From assembly GCA_003132865.1 (NCBI GenBank), contig PKYZ01000306.1:1-6019 (forward strand): a DNA stretch of 6,019 nt, given 5' to 3'. Below the pieces are notes generated by a model. The model made no database searches, had not been told where the DNA came from, and saw nothing but the letters and a program-made list of their open reading frames with translations. Both the position numbers and the translations under genes were made by a program. Positions 1-5,303 of the stretch are shown here, in pieces (within the stretch, counting starts at the first letter, position 1; every line of letters starts with the position of its first letter). The DNA is from Bryobacterales bacterium (lineage in GTDB: Bacteria; Acidobacteriota; Terriglobia; Bryobacterales; Bryobacteraceae).

Positions 1-10
1 GGGGACCCAG

Positions 11-280
11 CTAGCGGCGGATGCCGAGCTTTAGCAGAAGCGACTTGTAGCGGTCCGGATCGGTGTCCCGAAGATATTTCAGCATCCGCCGCCGCTTGGC
101 GACCATAGTCAGAAGACCCTTGCGCGATGCATGATCCTTCTGGTGGGTCTTAAAATGATCCGTAAGCTGCGTGATGCGCTCACTCAACAGGGCGATTTGC
201 ACCTCCGGCGATCCCGTATCAGCCTTACCACGCTGATTTCCACCGATTACCTGCCGCTTTACGTCAGTCGCCAGTGCCAT
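11..280 (-). CDS. rpsO: 30S ribosomal protein S15
   Basis: This gene encodes S15, a primary 16S rRNA-binding protein of the small-subunit platform that also takes part in the B4 bridge to the 50S subunit. The protein is 89 residues, the normal family length, and complete. It carries the S15 signature [15 protein letters not shown] (residues 22-36) and the block DHASRKGLL (49-57), followed by the basic helix KRRRMLKYL (62-70). H42, H46, D49 and S52 correspond to the conserved rRNA-contacting positions (H41, H45, D48, S51 when the initiator Met is not counted). The DHHS motif common elsewhere is DHAS here, an ordinary variant. The ATG start is supported by an AAGGAG ribosome-binding site about 12 bases upstream (292-298 on the plus strand). 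In many bacteria rpsO is followed by pnp and S15 represses its own mRNA; the window ends ten bases past the stop, so neither can be tested. The identification is essentially certain. Confidence 0.98.
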   Translation of the reverse strand: MALATDVKRQVIGGNQRGKADTGSPEVQIALLSERITQLTDHFKTHQKDHASRKGLLTMVAKRRRMLKYLRDTDPDRYKSLLLKLGIRR

Positions 281-332
281 GCTCGAGTGGTTGCTCCTTG
301 TCTTCTCTTTATCTCGTTTTGGTTACGGGATT

Positions 333-341
333 AGGATACCA
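333..341 (-). promoter_or_regulatory. Candidate extended -10 promoter element for rpsO
   Basis: On the minus strand the sequence TGGTATCCT lies about 53 bases upstream of the rpsO start. It combines a TG extended -10 motif with a TATCCT hexamer (four of six matches to TATAAT). I find no convincing -35 at normal spacing, because the DNA upstream is very GC-rich (duplicate-tail region). The roughly 45-base leader that would result is A-rich and includes the ribosome-binding site. This is a motif guess only; a promoter further upstream is possible. Confidence 0.3.
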
Positions 342-364
342 CAAGGCGGGGCGGTTGGCGCAGG

Positions 365-480
365 GCGTTTTTTCGCGGCTTTCCGCGCAACCCCCGCCGG
401 CAGCCGGCCGCTCTCATTGGCGCGCGTTGACGCGGAAACCGCCAATCCGCGTGCTCCGGTGGACGTCGGTGGTTTTTCGG
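365..480 (-). pseudogene. Decayed duplicate of the 3' end of the neighbouring exported-protein gene
   Basis: Read on the minus strand in the frame ending at the TGA of 414-416, the DNA encodes RKTTDVHRSTRIGGFRVNAR plus a final Q. The intact gene at 845-2230 ends VKTTQQGFDWSTRIGSFRFN followed by ACQ. The two align with a two-codon in-frame gap and about seven substitutions, and the stop codon is in the same place. Similarity continues past the stop: both copies have GAGCGGCCGGC next and, 30-40 bases later, GCCGCGAAAA. Upstream of the KTT codons (beyond about 480-490) the similarity fades. It is a 3' fragment with no start of its own. It may be the remnant of a paralogous gene or a partial duplication of the neighbour; the shared downstream DNA slightly favours a local duplication. 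Confidence 0.6.
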
Positions 481-550
481 TCATTATCCATGGTCTGCCC
501 TGTCTCCATGCTGACCGGCTCGGCGGCCTCAAGGGCGTGGCGCCCGGGGG

Positions 551-778
551 CTCTCCTTCGGCGAGCTTCCCCACAAGGCGCAAAATCGACTCGGATGCCA
601 GGTCGTCAGCGGCTCCGCAACCGTTGCTCGCGAAATAACATCTTAGACTTCGAGTCACACGCTCCGCATACGTCCGGTACGAGGACTCGTCGCCGGCAAG
701 TCCGGGCGCCAGCCAGACGAACGGATCGCGCTCTTGAACCAACACTTGGTTTGATTGTACATCACGCTGGTCCGGCAC
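551..778 (-). pseudogene. N-terminal fragment resembling an ECF-type sigma factor
   Basis: From a GTG at 778 (a second GTG lies near 745) the frame encodes about 76 residues that include DPFVWLAPGLAGDESSY, then CYFASNGCGAADDLASESIL and RLVGKLAEGE. The pattern 'WL.p...e....Y......L..yF...gC..aeDLa.Esi.Rv..Kl.eGe' matches, from memory of the family, the region-2 start of a class of small ECF-like sigma factors common in Acidobacteria. These are normally close to 190 residues, with a region 4 helix-turn-helix. After LAEGE the frame stays open to 323, but the translation turns into Pro/Arg/Ser-rich text unlike any sigma region, and no other frame restores one. The junction at about 550 lies near the duplicated gene tail. 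I see no clear ribosome-binding site upstream. I read it as a truncated, probably non-functional gene; an unusual short intact gene is less likely. Confidence 0.5.
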
Positions 779-844
779 GCCGATGCTGGGGCTTTTCGCG
801 GCTGGTCGCGGTTTTCGCCCAGGGCCCTGCGGCGCCGGCCGCTC

Positions 845-2230
845 TCATTGGCACGCGTTGAAGCGGAAACTGCCGATCCGCGTGCTCCAGTCGAAGCCCT
901 GCTGGGTGGTTTTCACGTATTCGGCGGTGAACCAGAAGACGCAATCGTCGGACGGATCCAGGCTCATATCGGCGTGCGACCCCCACTTCGAGGTGTTCGC
1001 CTGTGCGCCGCCACCTTCTACCAGGAACTCCGGCTGTGACATGGTATTGGGCGGGTCGCTCGCCAAGCGGCCGGCGATTTCGACGCTGGGATACAGACTG
1101 GGGCTGGACGCGTTGAAGCCCAGGGCGATGTCGCCGTCTTTGTCCTGCGCCAGGCTGCCAATCCAATAACTGATGGCCGGATCCGAGACCGGGGCGTACT
1201 GCGCCAGCGCCGGGTTGGTCGCGGGATTGACGATGTCGAACCAGACCACTCCCGCCACCACCGGCGAGGACGACAGGATGACCGTCTCGTTCGCCACCAG
1301 GTGCTCGGTGCCGTTCACGTTGCGCCAGGCCAGACGGTACATCAACTGTTCGGGGTGGGCAAGCAGCAACGCTGAGGTGTTTGGTTGCGGAATCACCGGG
1401 TTCCCCCACACCGGCGGATTACGCGAGCACCCGACACTGAACACCGAGAACGGCAATGTCGCGGTGTGGGTAAAGGTTGAGTTGTTTGGGTTGGCGAAGT
1501 CCACACGGAATTGCCAAAGACTCAGGTAGGTGGATGCGCCCACTTCCACGTAGAAATCCGGTTCTCCCGAAGGCCGCCGAGTGCCGTCGAAATCGGCCGG
1601 CAGGAAATTGGTGCGTGCTGCCGGTTGACGGCTCACGGGCCCCAGCGCGGTCTGGCCCAGCAGCATGTGCGAGCGGTCGTACGCCACCACCATGGGCGCG
1701 GCTGGCTTCCCGACCTGTTGGATATTAAAGGAAGCGTAGTAAGCGTCCGTCCAGACGGCCAACCGCGGCGTGTTCGGCTTCATTCCCGCCGGGAAAGGGA
1801 ACGCGTAGAGATAGAATGACCCTCTGGCGTCGGTTGTTTGGGACACCGCAAAGCAGTAGTATGCCGGGTCGGAAAGCGCCAGTTGCGCCAGCACCCATCG
1901 GCCGCCTGGGCCCGCCGCCTTGTCGTACTCCACCATCGGCTCGCCGTTGTTCATAGTCGCGCACGGCCCGCCAAGCTTTTTCCAAAGCGAGTTGCCCGGC
2001 TGCGGGGGTTGCACTTGCTGGCCGGTGTTCTTATCGTAGATCGCGTACTTGTTGTTGACCCACTGCACGAATTGCGTGGCGCCGGCCTTGCCGATAGTGT
2101 TCGGAGGCGCCACGCCGTCGGCCGGAATGCCGTCGAAGTTCTGAAGCACCGTAATGGCCGGTTGCGCTGCCGCCGTTCCTGCCAGCCACAGCATCGCGGT
2201 GATCGCCGCCGCGCATTCTCTCACTCGCAT
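845..2230 (-). CDS. Exported protein of unknown function (acidobacterial secreted family)
   Basis: The protein has 461 residues and no enzyme signature that I recognise. A signal peptide is clear: a charged start (MRVRE), a hydrophobic core (AAAITAMLWLAGTAAA) and likely cleavage near A22/Q23, so it should be exported. The mature part resembles, from memory, a family of large secreted bacterial proteins with these landmarks: PPNTIGKAGATQFVQWVNNKYAIYD (42-66), NNGEPMVEYDKAAG with RWVLAQ (94-116), YYCFAVSQTTDARGSFYLYAF (124-144), LAVWTDAYYASFN (157-169), YDRSHMLLGQ (184-193), W-FDIVNP (330-336), YWIGSLAQDKDGDIALGFN (355-373), YPSVEIAGRL (380-389) and DPSDDCVFWFTAEY (425-438). The repeated W/Y-rich, beta-type blocks suggest a beta-propeller-like fold, which is inference. 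Five cysteines (90, 126, 268, 430, 460) are in the mature part. The ATG start has AAGGAG about 7 bases upstream. It lies 62 bases downstream of the regulator gene on the same strand, so co-transcription is plausible. Confidence 0.85.
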   Translation of the reverse strand: MRVRECAAAITAMLWLAGTAAAQPAITVLQNFDGIPADGVAPPNTIGKAGATQFVQWVNNKYAIYDKNTGQQVQPPQPGNSLWKKLGGPCATMNNGEPMVEYDKAAGPGGRWVLAQLALSDPAYYCFAVSQTTDARGSFYLYAFPFPAGMKPNTPRLAVWTDAYYASFNIQQVGKPAAPMVVAYDRSHMLLGQTALGPVSRQPAARTNFLPADFDGTRRPSGEPDFYVEVGASTYLSLWQFRVDFANPNNSTFTHTATLPFSVFSVGCSRNPPVWGNPVIPQPNTSALLLAHPEQLMYRLAWRNVNGTEHLVANETVILSSSPVVAGVVWFDIVNPATNPALAQYAPVSDPAISYWIGSLAQDKDGDIALGFNASSPSLYPSVEIAGRLASDPPNTMSQPEFLVEGGGAQANTSKWGSHADMSLDPSDDCVFWFTAEYVKTTQQGFDWSTRIGSFRFNACQ

Positions 2231-2266
2231 GAGCCTCTCCTTTTTCCTACATACTGCTTGATCCCC

Positions 2267-2298
2267 ATGTGGCGCACGCACGAGTGCGTGCGCTACGT
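2267..2298. repeat. Near-perfect palindrome overlapping the regulator stop codon
   Basis: The arms GCGCACGCAC (2272-2281) and GTGCGTGCGC (2284-2293) are perfect inverted copies separated by GA. Pairing extends outward to 2267 and 2298 with two G-T oppositions. The right arm includes the last base of the TAG stop codon (2293-2295) of the regulator gene, and the outer flank covers its final Thr codon. No T-run follows on either strand, so it is not a classical intrinsic terminator. The compact GC-rich palindrome next to a gene end resembles REP-type extragenic repeats. In RNA it could fold between the regulator and exported-protein coding regions, where it might stabilise or attenuate the transcript. 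Only one copy is visible here. Confidence 0.75.
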
Positions 2299-5079
2299 CA
2301 ACCGCTTCCGCGCCGCGCGCGCGATGGTCAGGAAACCCCGCGCCTGCGCCTCCCGTTCGAGCCGGTGCAGCCTGCCAAGGCCGGACGCCTCCCGGCCCGC
2401 TGCCATCTCTATATCTCCCAGCGCCAGTTGCGCTTCGAACTGCAGTCCCGCGAAGCCATACCGATGAGCTTCGGCCGCGGCGGCCTCCAGCGTCTTCATG
2501 GATGCCGCCGCGTCCGCCTGGCTGCCGCTCGCCGCGCGGACGCGCACCGCCACGATCGCGAATTCCAGCCGCCGTACGCGACTCTGGCTGCCGGCGGCCG
2601 CCGGCGCGGTCCGCTCCAGCTCCCGCCGCGCCTCGTCCCGCCGGCCTTCGGCGAGCAGCACGCGGGCCAGCAGCGTATGCGCCGCCATTTCGACCCTCAC
2701 GCGCTTCTGGCCTTGGATCGCTGCCAGGCACTCCCGGATCTGGGCCTCGGCCGAGGCGGCCCGGCCGGATTCGAGGTCCAGTTCCGCCAGCCGCACCCGC
2801 AACGGCGTCGCGTAGACTTCGCCCATCTCCCGCCACGCCTTCAGCGATTCTTCGTATCGTGCCCGCGCGCCCTCCGGATCGCCGGCCGCCATGCGAACCT
2901 GCCCCGACCACTCCAGCGCGTCCGCCGTCTCCCCTTTCTCGCCGTTGCGCCGATCCAAGCTCAGAGCCTCTTCCAGCTTCTGGGCAGCCTCCGTCAACTC
3001 GCCTTGAAAGTAGAGCGTCTCGCCCAGATTATTGAGCGCGTTGGCCACGCCGCTCGAATCCTCCATCTCGCGAAACTCGGCCAGCGCGCGTTCATAGGTT
3101 TTGCGCGCTTGCGCCAGTTCCCCTTCCGCCAACCAAGTGAAGCCGATATTGGCCCGCGCGTCAGCCGCGTCTGGGCGGCTCTTGATCTCCTGCGCCGTGC
3201 GCATCGCCTGTTCGTACATGCCCCGCGCGCCTGCGATGTCTTCTTTCGCCCAGAACTCCGTGGCCAGGCCGTTCAGGTCCCAGAGCGCGCCGCCCTGGTT
3301 GCCGATGTCGCGCTGGATGGAAAGCGCCGTCTGGTACAGCTTCTGGGCGGCATCGTGATCGCCCGCGCCGGCCAGCGCCGCCGCTAGATACCCGGTGGCC
3401 GAGGCTACCCCGGCTCGATCGCCGGCCCGCGCGTACAGGCTCTTGGCTGTCCCGCACGATTTTTGGGCTTGCGCCATCCTTCCCAGGGCTTCAAGTTCCC
3501 TGCATTCGAGCAGCCGCGCGTCCGCCACCAGCATCCCCTCTTCGCGCTCCCCGGCTTTGGCCGCAGCTCGCGCCGCAGCCTCCTGCGCCTGCAGGAAATC
3601 GCCAGTCTGGTTGGCCGCCAGCGACTGGGCGTAATCGATGGCCGCGTCGTCGCGGACAGCCGCCGGTTTCGCGCGCAGCATCTCGACCGTGGCCAGCGCG
3701 TCTTTCCCCCTGCCCGCCTTCACCTGCGCCGCCGCGCAGCGCAAACCGTAGTCCGGATCGTCCGGGAAGAGGTCGCCAAGCTTCCGGTAAATGGCGACGG
3801 CCTTGTCCCACTGTCCGGCGCTCTCGTGGAAGCGCGCCTCGATCGAGAGCTGCTGCGCCCGCGGCAGCCCCTTCGCGAGATCCAGGGCTCTGCGCGCCTC
3901 CTGGCGGGCCATCTCGCTGTAACCCAGCGCCGACCAGGCTGCCGCCAGTGCCGAGTGCGCCAGCGCATATTCCGGAGCCGTGGCCACCGCCCGCTCCAGC
4001 AGTTCGCGGGCTCCCTTCGCGTCGAACTGCCGCAGGCGCGTCAGACCCTCCGCGTACAGACGCGCCACGTCTGAGGTAGGCGGGGCCGCCGCTTGAAACT
4101 CCGCGCGGCTTTGTCCGGCCGCGGCGATTCCCAGCTTGGTCCGCAAGTCCACTCCGGCGCGCGCCACCATCTGGGGCAGATCAGCTTCGGTCCCCGACTC
4201 GGTGGAGCTCCAAAACCTCTCGCTGTCGCGCGTGTCTTGGAGGCGCAGATCCAGCCGCAGGCGTCCGCCGCCTTCCGTCCCGGCGGCGAAGTACGAGCCT
4301 GTCAGCACGAAATCCGCACCCAGATTCTTGCGAAGGCGGCCGAGCGTGGGTGCCGAGAAACTGTCGGTATCGGGAAGAGTCAGGTCGATCCTGGCGCGCG
4401 CCACATTCTCGCCTGGCACCGTCCGCAACCGTTCGGCCACGTCCAGTTCCGAGGCCATCATTTCCGCCAGAGCCGTCGAGACCCAGGCGCGGTCGCTCTT
4501 CGCAGTCAGATTCCGGAAGCCCAAAATGGCCACCGCCGGGCGCACTCGCACCCCCGCGCTCACCGGACCTCCCAGTCGCGCCAGCACCACGTACGCGCCC
4601 ACCACCACCGCCAGCACGGCCGCGGCCACTGCGCCGGATGCCCGCAGCCGCCGCCACCAGGGATCCTGCTTTGGCGGGGCGGCCGGCCACCCAGGAGGCC
4701 TCGGCGCCACCGCGTCCTCCTCGACGGGCGGCTCCACCGCAGCGATAAAGCGGTAACCCCGCTTGGGCAGCGTCTCGATGAACCGGGGCTGCGTCGCGTC
4801 GTCGTTGAGCGCCTGCCGCAGCTTCCGGACGGCGATATTCACGCTATTGTCGAAATCGACAAACGTGTCGCCGGGCCAAAGCTTCTGACGCAGATCCTCC
4901 CGCGTGACGACTTCGCCGGGGCGTTCCAGTAGCGCTACCAGAACCTGGAACGGCTGGACCTGCAGCTTGACCTTGCGGCCGTTGTCGCTCAACTCGCCGG
5001 TTTGCCGGTCGACTTGGTAGGCTCCAAAGCGAAGCACGCCAGCCCGCATCACGCCAACTCGCGTAGTGATCGGCTCCAC
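2293..5079 (-). CDS. Membrane-bound winged-helix/TPR transcriptional regulator (CadC-like)
   Basis: This is a one-component regulator of 928 residues. Residues 15-115 form an OmpR/PhoB-type winged-helix DNA-binding domain: LRFGAYQVDRQTGEL, then VKLQVQPFQVLVALLERPGEVVTREDL, the acidic turn WPGDTFVDFDNSVNIAVRKLRQAL, and the wing ETLPKRGYRFIAAV. A Pro-rich linker leads to one hydrophobic helix (about 148-168) preceded by WWRRLR, giving a cytoplasmic N-terminus and periplasmic C-terminus as in CadC. Residues 180-320 (VAILGFRNLTAKSD, LGADFVLTGSY, LRLDLRLQDT) resemble the TolB/FlgO-like domain seen in such regulators. From about 335 to 900 there are tandem TPR-type helical repeats, such as ALNNLGETLYFQGELTEAAQKLEEAL (681-706). 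No kinase or receiver domain is present. The GTG start at 5079 is chosen because AAGGT lies 6 bases upstream; an in-frame ATG at 5049 has only a weak site. The open frame reaches 5310, but that extension lacks domain content and crosses the promoter. Its ligand cannot be read from sequence. Confidence 0.9.
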   Translation of the reverse strand: MEPITTRVGVMRAGVLRFGAYQVDRQTGELSDNGRKVKLQVQPFQVLVALLERPGEVVTREDLRQKLWPGDTFVDFDNSVNIAVRKLRQALNDDATQPRFIETLPKRGYRFIAAVEPPVEEDAVAPRPPGWPAAPPKQDPWWRRLRASGAVAAAVLAVVVGAYVVLARLGGPVSAGVRVRPAVAILGFRNLTAKSDRAWVSTALAEMMASELDVAERLRTVPGENVARARIDLTLPDTDSFSAPTLGRLRKNLGADFVLTGSYFAAGTEGGGRLRLDLRLQDTRDSERFWSSTESGTEADLPQMVARAGVDLRTKLGIAAAGQSRAEFQAAAPPTSDVARLYAEGLTRLRQFDAKGARELLERAVATAPEYALAHSALAAAWSALGYSEMARQEARRALDLAKGLPRAQQLSIEARFHESAGQWDKAVAIYRKLGDLFPDDPDYGLRCAAAQVKAGRGKDALATVEMLRAKPAAVRDDAAIDYAQSLAANQTGDFLQAQEAAARAAAKAGEREEGMLVADARLLECRELEALGRMAQAQKSCGTAKSLYARAGDRAGVASATGYLAAALAGAGDHDAAQKLYQTALSIQRDIGNQGGALWDLNGLATEFWAKEDIAGARGMYEQAMRTAQEIKSRPDAADARANIGFTWLAEGELAQARKTYERALAEFREMEDSSGVANALNNLGETLYFQGELTEAAQKLEEALSLDRRNGEKGETADALEWSGQVRMAAGDPEGARARYEESLKAWREMGEVYATPLRVRLAELDLESGRAASAEAQIRECLAAIQGQKRVRVEMAAHTLLARVLLAEGRRDEARRELERTAPAAAGSQSRVRRLEFAIVAVRVRAASGSQADAAASMKTLEAAAAEAHRYGFAGLQFEAQLALGDIEMAAGREASGLGRLHRLEREAQARGFLTIARAARKRLT

Positions 5080-5137
5080 GGATCTACCTTTCTCTACCCC
5101 TCCCGCCGACGGCGGTCGAGCATCCCTTTCGTCGCCT

Positions 5138-5166
5138 AGTCTAACATCGCTGTCCGCCCATGTAAA
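5138..5166 (-). promoter_or_regulatory. Candidate sigma-70-type promoter of the regulator gene
   Basis: On the minus strand TTTACA (5161-5166, five of six to TTGACA) and TAGACT (5138-5143, four of six to TATAAT) are separated by exactly 17 bases. Transcription would start near 5131 and leave a leader of about 50 bases before the GTG at 5079, with its ribosome-binding site at 5086-5090. It is the best promoter-like pair in the divergent region, and it supports the GTG start over the longer open frame, which would begin upstream of it. Confidence 0.5.
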
Positions 5167-5198
5167 TCGGTGAAAGACGGCCCTCAGACCGGTTACAT
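5160..5198. promoter_or_regulatory. Imperfect inverted repeat overlapping the regulator -35
   Basis: ATGTAAATCGG (5160-5170) and CCGGTTACAT (5189-5198) are inverted copies of an ATGTAA-n-CGG motif, with one base of length difference and an 18-base spacer. The left arm covers the candidate -35 hexamer of the regulator promoter, so a protein bound here could repress or modulate it. No known operator consensus is matched; the call rests on symmetry and position. Confidence 0.35.
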
Positions 5199-5202
5199 CT
5201 CC

Positions 5203-5224
5203 AGTACAGGCGCAGTACAGGCGC
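5203..5224. repeat. Perfect 11-base tandem direct repeat, candidate operator
   Basis: AGTACAGGCGC occurs twice back to back with no mismatch, about 80 bases upstream of the DUF7948 gene start and about 37 bases upstream of the regulator's putative -35. OmpR/PhoB-type winged-helix proteins typically bind as tandem dimers to direct repeats with about one helical turn per half-site; the Pho box is built of 11-base units. The adjacent regulator has this fold, so the repeat is a natural candidate for its binding site. I see no convincing promoter hexamers on the plus strand between the repeat and the gene. Confidence 0.5.
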
Positions 5225-5303
5225 TGTCTATTCCCCGCCGCGGCTACTTGCGCCATAAGTGGGAGTGCGCACCGCGCAAACGACTTGAAACAGGAGCAAG
5301 AAA

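Larger units (their letters stand above)
281..844. other. Gene-poor interval with gene remnants
   Basis: No intact gene is supported in these 564 bases. In minus-strand order the interval holds the DNA just downstream of the exported-protein gene (about 785-844), a fragment resembling the N-terminus of an ECF sigma factor (551-778), a stretch of about 70 bases in which I recognise nothing (481-550), a decayed second copy of the 3' end of the exported-protein gene with its downstream DNA (about 365-480), and the rpsO leader (281-341). Long open frames cross it on both strands, but at this GC content stops are rare and their translations are low-complexity and rich in Arg, Pro and Ala. Confidence 0.7.

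Noticed and set aside
374..387. Hairpin CGCGG-CTTT-CCGCG beside a six-T run, as a terminator
   Set aside because: On the minus strand, the direction of local transcription, the hairpin is followed by A residues rather than T. On the plus strand the T-run precedes the hairpin, so it is not an intrinsic terminator either way.
323..778. A 151-codon open frame on the minus strand as an intact gene
   Set aside because: Only the first half has family-like sequence. The second half is Pro/Arg/Ser-rich and overlaps, in another frame, the duplicated gene tail, so the frame is open by GC-rich chance after about 550.
829..842. Hairpin GCGGC-GCCG-GCCGC just past the exported-protein stop codon, as a terminator
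   Set aside because: The stem is strong but no T-run follows on the minus strand, and short GC palindromes are common at this base composition. Rho-dependent or more distant termination is equally possible.
2231..2911. Upstream extension of the exported-protein frame to 2911
   Set aside because: The extension runs through the regulator coding region in a different frame and is Gly/Arg/Ala low-complexity. The ATG at 2230 has a good ribosome-binding site and directly starts a signal peptide.
2269..3387. Long plus-strand open frames opposite the regulator and exported-protein genes (for example 2269-3387 and 4093-4932)
   Set aside because: They are antisense shadows of GC-rich coding DNA. The translations are Arg/Pro/Ala/Gln-rich with no recognisable motifs, while the minus strand carries clear domains.
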